Virus record (IMG/VR): IMGVR_UViG_3300050821_006235
Span: 1-64,000 of that record
Length of the DNA stretch: 64,000 nt
Direction: 5' to 3' (one strand)
Source of the DNA: a virus
Both the position numbers and the translations under genes were made by a program. This document shows, in pieces, positions 40,075 to 47,482 of the stretch; the first letter of the stretch is position 1; each line of letters opens with the position of its first letter. The notes under the pieces were generated by a model. The model made no database searches, was not told the origin of the DNA, and saw only the letters and a program-made list of their open reading frames with translations.

Positions 40075-40256
40075 TGCAACCGCCCGAACCTGAGGACGTC
40101 GTCCCCGAGGAAGAGCCGGACGGCGACATGCAGGCCGAGAAGCCCGCACCCCGCACCTACCCGCGTGGCGGCTACTGGGACCAGGTCGACGAAGCCGCTC
40201 GGAGACCGGCAACCCCGCCGGTCGAGCCAGAGGAGACAGCAGATGAACAGCCCTGA
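40074..40256 (+). CDS. Small acidic protein
   Basis: 60 aa, ATG at 40074 after AGGAGGTGG, a very good ribosome site. Strongly acidic and Pro-rich (EDVVPEEEPDGD), likely disordered. Overlaps the DUF397 gene start by 14 nt. Confidence 0.6.
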   Translation: MQPPEPEDVVPEEEPDGDMQAEKPAPRTYPRGGYWDQVDEAARRPATPPVEPEETADEQP

Positions 40257-40449
40257 CCTGTCCGGCGCCGCCTGGCGCAAGAGCATCCGCAGCGCGTCCA
40301 ACGAGGCGTGTGTGGGCGTCGCCCCGCTCACCGGCGCTGTGGGCGTCCGCGACCAGAAGGACCCGACCGGGCCCGCGCTCGTGTTCGGCGCCGACGCCTG
40401 GTCCCGGTTCGCCGGCGCGGCCCGGTCCGGCCGCTACGACCTGGCCTGA
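40243..40449 (+). CDS. DUF397 protein, third copy
   Basis: 68 aa, ATG at 40243. DLSGAAWRKSIRSASNEACV, VGVRDQKDPTGPALVFGADA and a final WSRF form the DUF397 signature. Unlike the other two it is not beside an XRE-DUF5753 gene, but it follows the HATPase and an acidic peptide. Confidence 0.9.
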   Translation: MNSPDLSGAAWRKSIRSASNEACVGVAPLTGAVGVRDQKDPTGPALVFGADAWSRFAGAARSGRYDLA

Positions 40450-40462
40450 CCGCCCCATGAAC

Positions 40463-40552
40463 GCGCGACGGCGCGGGAGCCATCCCGTACATCCCCGTGG
40501 GGTTGGAACACCTCCCGTGCCGCCGCGCCACCCTTCGGGCCGGGCCCGAAGG
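40463..40552 (+). terminator. Two hairpins after the third DUF397 gene
   Basis: 17-nt arms 40463-40479 and 40512-40528 pair at 15 of 17 positions. A second stem CCTTCGGGC/GCCCGAAGG (40532-40540, 40544-40552) with a 3-nt loop follows directly. Together they fit a rightward terminator. The next gene starts at 40607. Confidence 0.65.
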
Positions 40553-40606
40553 TGCATCACCAAGCGCGGACCAGCCGCGCCGGAAGGCTTCTAGGAGGAA
40601 GCCGAG

Positions 40607-41044
40607 ATGACTACCCTGACCGAAAGGACGGCCCCGGCCGTCGCGAACCCGAGGGACCTGGTCTCCCCCGAGCTGTTCGGCAAGCTCGTCGACCGGGTCA
40701 TGCGGGACGAGCAGGTCACGGAGGGCTACGCCGAGAGGGTGATCGACCAGACCCTCGTGTTCCTCATCGCGTGCGCCGGCAACGGGTCGGGGCTCAAGCT
40801 GTCCCCGTCCACTCCGGTGGACCCCGGCTGGCATGCGTTCGTCCTGCACACCGAGGACTACGCCGAATTCTGCCAGCGGGTCGCCGGGCGCTTCATCCAC
40901 CACCGGCCCATCATGGACACCGACATCCGGTCCGGTGCGGCGCTGGAGCGCACCGTGATCGCAATGCACGCCACCGGGTACCCGGTGGATGCGGACCTGT
41001 GGTCCGGTGCGACGAGCTGCGGTTCCGGATGCGAGCCACGGTAG
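40607..41044 (+). CDS. Small protein of a GRDP-like family
   Basis: 145 aa, ATG at 40607 after GGAGGAAG. VDPGWHAFVLHTEDYAEFC followed by RFIHHRP is like the core of proteins called glycine-rich domain-containing, though the Gly-rich tail is missing. The C-terminus ends in SCGSGCEPR with two Cys. Such genes are often next to phosphotransferase genes in Streptomyces genomes, as here. Function unknown. Confidence 0.65.
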   Translation: MTTLTERTAPAVANPRDLVSPELFGKLVDRVMRDEQVTEGYAERVIDQTLVFLIACAGNGSGLKLSPSTPVDPGWHAFVLHTEDYAEFCQRVAGRFIHHRPIMDTDIRSGAALERTVIAMHATGYPVDADLWSGATSCGSGCEPR

Positions 41045-41069
41045 TCGCGGAAGGCTGAGAAAGGCCCTG

Positions 41070-41885
41070 ATGGCGCGTTGCGACTGGAGCGACCTGCCCG
41101 CCGATGTGCGGGAGGCCGTTCAGGAACACACTGGTGTGGTGAGCAGGGCTGTACCGGCGAAGACCGGGGAGCACTCCGATATCGCCGCCGCCCTGCACAC
41201 ACCCTCGGGACGCGTGTTCGTCAAAGGGGCACGCACATGCACCGAGGGACCTGACCTGTGGTCGCTGCGCCGCGAGGCACTGATCAACCCGCACGTCACG
41301 CAGTACGCCCCCCGGCTTCTGTGGGAAGTAGAGGCCGGGGGGTGGCTCATGCTCGGCTTCGAGTACGTCGAGGCCCGTCACGCTGACTACACCCCAGGAT
41401 CAGCAGACCTCCCTGTCCTGGCAAAGATCGTGGACGCGTTCCAGTCCATGCCGTGCCCCGACGTGGTGACGAGGCGGGTGGAAACCCACTGGGCCGACTT
41501 CACCGACGACGTGTCACCGATGGCCGGGACGTCGATGCTGCATATGGATCTCAATCCCGCCAACCTGCTATTCACCTCAGACGACCGGGTCTACGTCATC
41601 GATTGGGGTTTCGCCCGCCGCGGTGCGGCCTGGGTGGAACTCGCGACCCTGATCCAGTGGTTGACCATCAACGGGCACAGCCCCCAGCAGGCGGAGGAGT
41701 GGGTCGGTCAGTTCCCCGCTTGGCGTGCTGTGGTCCCGGCGGTGCTGGATCTCTTCGCCGACGCAAACGCCGCAAGGTGGCGGAGCCTGACCGCCGACGA
41801 CCCCCCATCTTGGGCGGTGACCCTCGCGGAGCACACCCAGAGTTGGGCGGAATACCGGCAGCCGCGGCGCACAGGTCCGCCATGA
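41070..41885 (+). CDS. Aminoglycoside/choline kinase-like phosphotransferase
   Basis: 271 aa, ATG at 41070 after GAAAGGCC. APH fold catalytic elements: H158-x-D160-LNPAN165 (Brenner motif) and the metal-binding D178-W179 in VIDWGFA. The N-terminal lobe is short, with RVFVKGA as the ATP-contacting strand. It could phosphorylate a small molecule or a protein. No evidence for drug resistance. Confidence 0.8.
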   Translation: MARCDWSDLPADVREAVQEHTGVVSRAVPAKTGEHSDIAAALHTPSGRVFVKGARTCTEGPDLWSLRREALINPHVTQYAPRLLWEVEAGGWLMLGFEYVEARHADYTPGSADLPVLAKIVDAFQSMPCPDVVTRRVETHWADFTDDVSPMAGTSMLHMDLNPANLLFTSDDRVYVIDWGFARRGAAWVELATLIQWLTINGHSPQQAEEWVGQFPAWRAVVPAVLDLFADANAARWRSLTADDPPSWAVTLAEHTQSWAEYRQPRRTGPP

Positions 41886-41944
41886 CCGCGAGGTGCGCGG
41901 CTTCGTAGTCGCCGGCTGACCCCCTGATCGGAAGGACCCCCCAC

Positions 41945-42421
41945 ATGAGCAACACAACGGCTGCGGCCCGCATGGCGGGCGTGGTCGCGGCGGCCATCCT
42001 GCTGCTGACCGGCGCCCAGAAGTGCGACACGACCACCAGCGGCGGAAGCGGTGGCGGCGGCAACGCTGGAACGTCGGGTGACTGCACGTTCCAGGAGGTA
42101 CGCCCGCCGTCAACGTTCCCGGCGCCCGACGGATCCACCCTGTGGATCACCTCGGCGGTGATCGTGGCATGCGACCCGCCGCCGACCTCGCACCGGCTGG
42201 TGATGCAACTCCAGAAGTACTCGGGTGGCGCATGGGTCACGATCTGGATTGAACACCCGGACACGACCATCCCGGGTCCGGGCGGATACCGGTCTGTGAT
42301 CGTCTACAACGCCTGCGACCCGGGACGGTGGCGGCTGAAGGTGCGGATCACCGGCAGCACCAAAGCCGGCACCCCGTACCAGGTGAACCAAGTAACCACC
42401 ACGTCACGGATTACGTGCTGA
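41945..42421 (+). CDS. Secreted small protein
   Basis: 158 aa, ATG at 41945 after GGAAGGACC. A signal peptide (VVAAAILLLTGAQ) precedes Cys 27 and a Gly-rich linker (GGSGGGGNAG). The Cys is not in a perfect lipobox, so secretion is likelier than lipidation. Two further Cys pairs could form disulfides. The mature part is beta-rich. Function unknown. Confidence 0.7.
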   Translation: MSNTTAAARMAGVVAAAILLLTGAQKCDTTTSGGSGGGGNAGTSGDCTFQEVRPPSTFPAPDGSTLWITSAVIVACDPPPTSHRLVMQLQKYSGGAWVTIWIEHPDTTIPGPGGYRSVIVYNACDPGRWRLKVRITGSTKAGTPYQVNQVTTTSRITC

Positions 42422-42430
42422 GATGGTGTC

Positions 42431-42736
42431 ATGACAGAGCGAGATGAGCCGGGCCTGCTCACGGCGGGACTCCGGTACGGCGGCCCGTCGCGTCGCCGCT
42501 GGTGGCGCAGGCTACGCCGCCGCCGTCGAACGGAACCCCAGGCGTCCTGGATCCTCCAGCACTTCGACACCTCGGGCTGGACGCTGAGGCTCCGCAGCTC
42601 AACACCGGGAGATCTTGAGTTGCCCCTCGCGTTCACCAACCCGCTCCTGGCAGCCGATGACGCCACGGCGGCATACGAGTGGGCGCTGGCCGCGCTGCCC
42701 GCAAACGTCACGCACACCGTCGCTGTGGCCTCCTGA
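42431..42736 (+). CDS. Small unknown protein with Arg cluster
   Basis: 101 aa, ATG at 42431. A dense Arg cluster (SRRRWWRRLRRRRRTEP), then a beta-rich C-terminal part. The Arg cluster could contact nucleic acid or membrane. Overlaps the next gene by one base. Confidence 0.6.
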   Translation: MTERDEPGLLTAGLRYGGPSRRRWWRRLRRRRRTEPQASWILQHFDTSGWTLRLRSSTPGDLELPLAFTNPLLAADDATAAYEWALAALPANVTHTVAVAS

Positions 42737-42945
42737 TGGCCCCGCCGCTGTGCACCAAGGAGGAGGCGTTCGAGAACGCCGCGCGGGTCATGTCGGCCGC
42801 GTGGGCCGAGCTCGCCCGCAAGACCCCCGAACAGGCCGCAGAGGACGCCTACCGGCCCGGCGGGCCCTCGAAAGAGGAGATCGCGAACCGTATCCGCACG
42901 TGGCGCGCAGAGGCCCGTGCCCAGCGCGGTGCGACCGGAGACTGA
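42736..42945 (+). CDS. Small helical protein
   Basis: 69 aa, ATG overlapping the previous stop (TGATG). Helical with charged C-terminus (NRIRTWRAEARAQRG). Function unknown. Confidence 0.55.
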   Translation: MAPPLCTKEEAFENAARVMSAAWAELARKTPEQAAEDAYRPGGPSKEEIANRIRTWRAEARAQRGATGD

Positions 42946-43003
42946 TCCGCGAACAGGCCCTCTGCGGTGCATCCCTTTGCCGGCCACCAGGTAGACCGGC
43001 CTT

Positions 43004-43207
43004 GTGGGTGCACGCTGGACGGTGCAGGGCAAGCCGGGCTGGGAGATCGAGGCGATCCGGCTGGACGGCCGCGACACCATCCGGGTCCGGCATCACGGCG
43101 TGCTGGTCGCCTACTGCTCTTCCGGCGTGGAGCTGGAGCGGGTGCTCGGCCGGCACGGCATCACCCTCGCGGACCTGGTCGAGGTGCCCGAGCCGGACCG
43201 CGGCTAG
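43004..43207 (+). CDS. Small beta-rich protein
   Basis: 67 aa from GTG at 43004. WTVQGKPGWEIEAIRLDG then a beta strand pair and a helix. Convergent with the leftward gene at 43204. Function unknown. Confidence 0.55.
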   Translation: MGARWTVQGKPGWEIEAIRLDGRDTIRVRHHGVLVAYCSSGVELERVLGRHGITLADLVEVPEPDRG

Positions 43208-43605
43208 AGCTGGCTTGTGGACGGCGGCTCTACCGGCCCCGCCCGGTCGATCCCGATCGCGGTCCACTCCGCGACGGTGGCGGGGTCGAGGTCGTCGCCC
43301 GCGGCCTCCGCGCACAGCCTGGCCATGACCTCGTACCGGCTCCGCTCGTGCTCGCCGCGGGTTCCGAGCGCGAGCCCTGCCAGCAGGCCCGTTTGCTGGG
43401 ACAGCAGGTCGGCGCGGAGCATCGTCCCGTCCGGGCTGGCCGCTTCCCGGATGGCCTCGATCGCGGTTGCTCGCTCCGTGCCGACAGGGTCGCCTTGGAC
43501 CGGCTTGCCGTCTGGGCCGGGGACGACTGCGTAGCGGGAGGCGGTTCCGTGGATCCAGGCCAGCATGATCCCGTCGTGGGCGGGTGGGGTGCGTCGTACG
43601 GCCAT
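43204..43605 (-). CDS. Unknown 133-aa protein
   Basis: 133 aa, ATG at 43605. Compact mixed sequence with helical C-terminal part (HERSRYEVMARLCAEAAG). Divergent from the ParB-like gene, sharing the repeat-bearing region 43606-43715. Confidence 0.6.
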   Translation of the reverse strand: MAVRRTPPAHDGIMLAWIHGTASRYAVVPGPDGKPVQGDPVGTERATAIEAIREAASPDGTMLRADLLSQQTGLLAGLALGTRGEHERSRYEVMARLCAEAAGDDLDPATVAEWTAIGIDRAGPVEPPSTSQL

Positions 43606-43637
43606 GGTCTCAGGCTAGAACAGGTGTACGAACTGGG

Positions 43638-43711
43638 CGAGATGGGCGTTAGCGATCTATGCCCATTTCGTTCTCACCCTTCCGCAGGAACCTTAAGGTC
43701 TGTAAGGTCTG
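43638..43711. promoter_or_regulatory. Regulatory region with inverted and tandem repeats
   Basis: CGAGATGGGC (43638-43647) and GCCCATTTCG (43661-43670) pair at 9 of 10 positions. TAAGGTCTG is tandemly repeated at 43694-43702 and 43703-43711, ending 4 nt before the start at 43716; each copy holds AAGG. It likely controls the ParB/Phd-like operon. Confidence 0.55.
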
Positions 43712-43715
43712 ACTC

Positions 43716-44120
43716 ATGAGCACACAACAGGTCGCCAACCCCCTTGGTCTCGAAGTCGTCTACGTGAGCGGCGTCGAAGCCCCCCACGACGCCCGCGAGG
43801 CCGACAAGCTCGCCGAGATCACCGCGAGCATGGAGGCTGGCGGCTGGGTCGGTGCCCCGATCGTCGCCTCCCGCGCGATGTACGAGCGCGGCCAGGACCG
43901 CGCGTACACCGGCTCCCACCGCATCCAGGCGTGGCGGGACGCTGTCGGCGGCGAACTGCCCTGCGTCTTCATCGAGGACATCGCCGAGACGGCCGGGCTT
44001 GACTGGGACGAGCTGATGGACGACCACCGAGGCGACGACTGGGACGCAGCCACCGCGGTCGCCTACGCCGTTCCCGCCGCTGTGCGCGAGGCGTACGGCA
44101 TGGACATCGGTGGCGCGTGA
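43716..44120 (+). CDS. ParB-like (ParB/Srx fold) protein
   Basis: 134 aa, ATG at 43716. ITASMEAGGWVGAPIVASRA, then YTGSHRIQAWRDA resembles the ParB N-terminal CTP/nuclease core (GxHR box). No HTH follows, so DNA segregation is unlikely. It could be a nuclease or modification subunit. Coupled to the Phd-like gene (TGATG). Confidence 0.65.
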   Translation: MSTQQVANPLGLEVVYVSGVEAPHDAREADKLAEITASMEAGGWVGAPIVASRAMYERGQDRAYTGSHRIQAWRDAVGGELPCVFIEDIAETAGLDWDELMDDHRGDDWDAATAVAYAVPAAVREAYGMDIGGA

Positions 44121-44524
44121 TGGCCGAACACATCGGTATCGAAGAGGCCCGCAAGAACCTCGGCCCCCTCGTCAGCCGGGTCCAGTACTCCGGAGCCGAG
44201 ATCATCCTGACCCGCAACAGCAAGCCCGCCGCCATGCTCGTCCCGATCCCCCAGGAGCCCGCCATGACCGACGCCCGACGCTGGAAAGTCACCATCGAGT
44301 CGACTGGTTCCGAGCCCGTGTTCAGCAAGACGGTCAAAACCCTTCAGCACCCCGAGGAAGTGGGGCGCGGGCTGCTGCTCTGGTGGGTGAAGCAGAACGG
44401 CCCCAAGGATGGGCAAGGGCAGCCATACGCCGCTCAGGTTGACCCGCTCGGAAGCGGTGACGGCCGCTACGTGACCCTGTCCGACATCAAGGACGAGCTG
44501 AAGAGCCTCGGCCTGGAGCCCTGA
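44120..44524 (+). CDS. Phd/YefM-like antitoxin domain with C-terminal extension
   Basis: 134 aa, ATG at 44120 on the ParB-like stop. Residues 1-45 (IGIEEARKNLGPLVSRVQ, EIILTRNSKPAAMLVPI) match the Phd/YefM antitoxin DNA-binding domain. The extension after residue 48 (DARRWKVTIESTGSEPVFSK) is unassigned. An in-frame ATG at 44264 after CAGGAGCCCGCC could start a separate 86-aa product. No Doc- or Fic-type toxin follows. Confidence 0.65.
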   Translation: MAEHIGIEEARKNLGPLVSRVQYSGAEIILTRNSKPAAMLVPIPQEPAMTDARRWKVTIESTGSEPVFSKTVKTLQHPEEVGRGLLLWWVKQNGPKDGQGQPYAAQVDPLGSGDGRYVTLSDIKDELKSLGLEP

Positions 44525-44533
44525 CCCGCCCGC

Positions 44534-44581
44534 GACGAAACGCCCCCCCTGCGGTCCTCACCTACACCCAAGGAGCCAGCC
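44534..44581 (+). repeat. Leader repeat, copy 1
   Basis: GACGAAACGCCCCC, then CTACACCCAAGGAGCC just before the start codon. The same two blocks recur at 44947-44988, spaced differently. They hold the ribosome site. A duplicated 5' UTR or shared control element. Confidence 0.6.
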
Positions 44582-44938
44582 ATGACGAAGACCCGGACCA
44601 GCCCCCGCGAGACCGCCCGCCGCGCGATGCTGGACGCCACGGAGCCGCTGGGCGAGAACCCTGCGCGGCAGGCCGACGCAACCACCGCCGCCGTCGGCGT
44701 CCTGCTCGGCATCGGAATCCAGAAGCGCGCCGACGGGCTCGGCCGGGACTCCGCCAGCGGGATCGTCGGGATCGTCGCCGGGGCGATCGAAGAGGCCATC
44801 GACGCGCACTCGCCGGACTTGGATGAGCGGTTGCGCCTGTCGGAGCAGGTGTGGGGCGCGCTGATCGTCCACGCCGAGCACACCTCCGGCGAGCACGGCG
44901 GGTGTACGGGTCCGTGCAGGCCGAGCGAGCACATCTGA
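44582..44938 (+). CDS. Unknown 118-aa protein
   Basis: 118 aa, ATG at 44582 after CAAGGAG. Helical, with a Gly/Ala-rich hydrophobic middle (TAAVGVLLGIGIQK, GIVGIVAGAIEEA) and a final CTGPC. Its leader is nearly the same as that of the next gene. Function unknown. Confidence 0.6.
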   Translation: MTKTRTSPRETARRAMLDATEPLGENPARQADATTAAVGVLLGIGIQKRADGLGRDSASGIVGIVAGAIEEAIDAHSPDLDERLRLSEQVWGALIVHAEHTSGEHGGCTGPCRPSEHI

Positions 44939-44946
44939 CCCCGCAC

Positions 44947-44988
44947 GACGAAACGCCCCCTCGATCCTCTACACCCAAGGAGCCCGCC
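44947..44988 (+). repeat. Leader repeat, copy 2
   Basis: Copy with GACGAAACGCCCCC and CTACACCCAAGGAGCC, again directly before an ATGACG start. The partial form AGGAGCCCGCCATGAC also occurs inside the Phd-like gene at about 44254-44268. Confidence 0.6.
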
Positions 44989-45378
44989 ATGACGCTCTCT
45001 GATCGCGACATGCAGACCCTCGCCGACCTTTCCCGGAATGGGACCCGAACCGGGTCGAGCGCCGACTACGCCACACTCGTGGAAGCGGGCTACGCCAAGC
45101 CCCTGCCGCTCGGCAAGTACGAGATCACCAAGGCGGGCGCCGCTGCCGCGAGGGCGGCGGCCACACCCTCCTCTGCCTGGATCTTGGATGCGGACTGCTC
45201 CGAGGGGCTGCTGATGGACCTGGCCCGGCAGGCATCCGGTCGGGTTATCGACGCCAGCGGCGGTGAGGGCTATCAGTCCGGCGTCTGCGCACCCGGCGTG
45301 ACCGCCCCCGACTGGATGGCGCAGGTCGCGACCATGCTGAAGGACCGCGAGATCGCGCACGATCTCCATCGGCGCTGA
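44989..45378 (+). CDS. Unknown 129-aa protein
   Basis: 129 aa, ATG at 44989. N-terminal part looks like a winged helix (VEAGYAKPLPLGKYEITKAG), C-terminal part mixed, with VIDASGGEGYQSGVCAPG. Last gene before the terminator at 45395. Confidence 0.6.
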   Translation: MTLSDRDMQTLADLSRNGTRTGSSADYATLVEAGYAKPLPLGKYEITKAGAAAARAAATPSSAWILDADCSEGLLMDLARQASGRVIDASGGEGYQSGVCAPGVTAPDWMAQVATMLKDREIAHDLHRR

Positions 45379-45394
45379 CCCCGGACACAACGAG

Positions 45395-45447
45395 AACGGC
45401 CCCGCATCCTCCCGATCCCGTAGGACCGGTAAGGATGCGGGGCCGTT
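45395..45447 (+). terminator. 16-bp perfect terminator hairpin
   Basis: 45395-45410 (AACGGCCCCGCATCCT) pairs perfectly with 45432-45447 around a 21-nt loop, 17 nt after a stop. Followed by TTCG, so T-poor but very stable. Confidence 0.8.
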
Positions 45448-45546
45448 TCGAATGGGCCGGCCGATGGCCTGACGCCCTGGTGGATCAAGTCTGTGTGCGG
45501 GAAGGCTACCGGCAGGGCGAACCGCAGCGGAAGCCCCGCAATACGA

Positions 45547-45585
45547 AACGCCCCACTCCCATCGTTGAGTGGGGAGTGGGGCGTT
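45547..45585. terminator. 14-bp perfect terminator hairpin
   Basis: AACGCCCCACTCCC (45547-45560) pairs perfectly with 45572-45585 around 11 nt. It is the second strong hairpin within 200 bp and probably insulates the rightward block from the leftward late genes. Confidence 0.75.
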
Positions 45586-46042
45586 CGGTGCTTCCGCCCG
45601 CTTACGTCCGCGCGAAGGAAGCAGCCACGCGGTCAGCAGGATCGGGCGCCCAGACGACGCTATTTCCCTAATGGCCTGTCCGGCGTCAACCACGGTACGT
45701 CGGCCCGTAGATACAGCGCTGGTCAGGAGGTTCGGTACGCCCCGGCAAAGCCTGGGAAGTTCCCCGGGGTGCGAGCTTTCACTTGTCGATCCGCTGCCGA
45801 CGATAGCGGATCAGGCCGACAGAACGCAGCGAAACGCCCCGCTCCCCAGCCCGCGAGGGCCGAGAGAACGGGGCGGATCTACCCTTGGCGGGACGCATCG
45901 ACGATACGCCGGCACCGGGCGAGGCGGTAGAGGTCACGGGTCCGGCGTTCCGGCCCCGGAACGGATGAGGTCACGTGTGAAGGATGGGCTCATGGGGCGA
46001 TCCTATGGCGACAGTTGAAGACATCGGCCGAGTTGTTGAAGG
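45586..46042. other. No gene seen; further hairpins
   Basis: About 460 bp without a convincing frame. It includes GATCCGCT...AGCGGATC (about 45788-45812) and CGCCCCG...CGGGGCG (about 45834-45874), both after the GAAACGCCCC motif type. The region seems to be a terminator-rich boundary between the rightward and leftward blocks. Confidence 0.45.
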
Positions 46043-46333
46043 TCAGGGCCGGTTAGTTGGGGTCGAGCCCGCTATCGTTGGAGTCGTCGCGGGCAGTAGC
46101 TCGCGGAAGTCGTAGACCCGGTAGCCCTCCGGACGGTGGGTCGACCGGGTCTTGCGCTGTTCAGGCGTAGGCTCATCTCGCGGCAGGGCGCGCAAGCGGG
46201 TCGTCCGGAGGTGCACCAAACGACGGCGAACCGAACCGGGACCGAACGAGACGGCAGGTACCAGTTGAATCCAGTAGGGGCCGAAGTAGGCGACCCTGAC
46301 CGCGATTAGTCGCCGCCGAGCGCCTACCTGCAC
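46043..46333 (-). CDS. Unknown basic protein
   Basis: 96 aa, ATG at 46333. Basic N-terminal half with an aromatic core (VRVAYFGPYWIQLV), then Arg- and Pro-rich. Last gene of the leftward late block. Could be weakly coding. Confidence 0.5.
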   Translation of the reverse strand: MQVGARRRLIAVRVAYFGPYWIQLVPAVSFGPGSVRRRLVHLRTTRLRALPRDEPTPEQRKTRSTHRPEGYRVYDFRELLPATTPTIAGSTPTNRP

Positions 46334-46362
46334 GGCTCACCGGCAGGGACGAGCCGTACGGG

Positions 46363-46830
46363 TCAACGATTCTCGCTCTTACGGCGGTACCCCTGCGGTC
46401 CGGTGATGACAGGCTTGCGGCGAATGCGCCGCTCCACCAGCACCGAGTTGCGGGCGTCGATCTCCCGTACCTCCTCCGCAGTCAGGGGATGCCAGTCCGG
46501 GCATTCCTCGCCGCCGATACGCCGGAAGTACTTCCCGCACGTCGTGCACTCCTGCTGGTGGAAACACGTCCAGCCCGGCTCCCACTCGCGTTCGCGGGGA
46601 CTCCAGGACGGCCGCCAACCGCACGCCGGCGTCTTCCCGCCCACGGGAGGAACGACCAGTACCGGGAGGTGCGGGCCGTGGGCGGGCTTGCAGTACGCCT
46701 TGTCCTTACGGCCTGGTGACCGTTTCGACGGGTCCCGCTCCTCGGCAACGACCACAGCGGAGCGTTCGGCCGACCGGGACGGCTCCGTCCCCCAGTCGAA
46801 CTTGCGGCGGGAATGCCTGCCTTGACGCAT
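46363..46830 (-). CDS. Unknown zinc-finger-like basic protein
   Basis: 155 aa, ATG at 46830. Basic head, then a Cys/Trp region (GWTCFHQQECTTCGKYFRR) with a CxxC and further Cys/His as possible zinc ligands, then ECPDWHPL and a basic end. Follows the small late genes. Confidence 0.6.
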   Translation of the reverse strand: MRQGRHSRRKFDWGTEPSRSAERSAVVVAEERDPSKRSPGRKDKAYCKPAHGPHLPVLVVPPVGGKTPACGWRPSWSPREREWEPGWTCFHQQECTTCGKYFRRIGGEECPDWHPLTAEEVREIDARNSVLVERRIRRKPVITGPQGYRRKSENR

Positions 46831-46840
46831 AGGGGCGACG

Positions 46841-47131
46841 CTACCGCCCGCAGGTCGGGCAGACGTGCTCGTTCGCAGCCTCCGGCGGCACCGAGTGCAC
46901 CCGGCAGGAGAACGACGGCTGCCGCTCCGGCTGCGTGGCCTGATTGCCGTCCACCATCCAGCGGTAGGTGCATGAGCAGCCCTGCGGAAGCGTCCACGGA
47001 ACCCCAGTCGCGGCAGCGGTCACGCCCGTTACCGTCGCCCCAACCGTGACGACGTTCGGAACCGGAGCCACTCCCACTCCCACCCCTGGCGAGGCAATCG
47101 GGTACCACGGGTAGTTGTCATTGATCGGCAT
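46841..47131 (-). CDS. Small late protein with Cys pairs
   Basis: 96 aa, ATG at 47131 after GGGGAG. Gly/Val-rich start, then CSCTYRW, one Cys in SFSC and a final CPTCGR. A zinc site is likely. Function unknown. Confidence 0.65.
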   Translation of the reverse strand: MPINDNYPWYPIASPGVGVGVAPVPNVVTVGATVTGVTAAATGVPWTLPQGCSCTYRWMVDGNQATQPERQPSFSCRVHSVPPEAANEHVCPTCGR

Positions 47132-47141
47132 GGGCTCCCCT

Positions 47142-47315
47142 TCAGTTCGCGCCGTACGCCTCGCATGCCAAGTCTGCCGCTTCACCGAGACGCTCGATCG
47201 CCTGCCGTTTGCGTTCACCCTCGGGCAGGACCGCCAGCCAGTGCAGGGCAAGCCCTCCCGCCCCATACCGCAATGCCCGCTGCCGGTCCGGCTCTCCGAG
47301 CGGGGACGCGAACAT
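47142..47315 (-). CDS. Short helical protein
   Basis: 57 aa, ATG at 47315. Helical (EPDRQRALRYGAGGLALHWL) with a Leu-rich middle. Upstream in-frame codons lack a start before a stop. The 167-bp gap to the endolysin stop shows nothing clear. Confidence 0.5.
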   Translation of the reverse strand: MFASPLGEPDRQRALRYGAGGLALHWLAVLPEGERKRQAIERLGEAADLACEAYGAN

Positions 47316-47482
47316 GGTCAGGACGTCGTCGAGCGCAGCGATCGGGAAGCCTTCCGGCGGGGGGTGGGCGGTACCCAGATTCTACCGGCGGGCTACGACA
47401 GGACGGGGCGGTCGGCACGTGAGCCGCTTACATTCGGCGGCACGGATTGCAAGTGGATCGCGATCGGGGTTACATCCGCAGG

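Noticed and set aside
41945-42025. Lipoprotein signal
   Set aside because: The residues before Cys 27 (GAQKC) do not fit the lipobox well, so plain secretion was preferred.
43716-44120. Partition system based on the ParB-like protein
   Set aside because: No HTH or C-terminal dimer domain and no ParA gene nearby.
45435-45671. Rightward 78-codon frame
   Set aside because: Starts within one terminator and crosses another; no domain or ribosome site.
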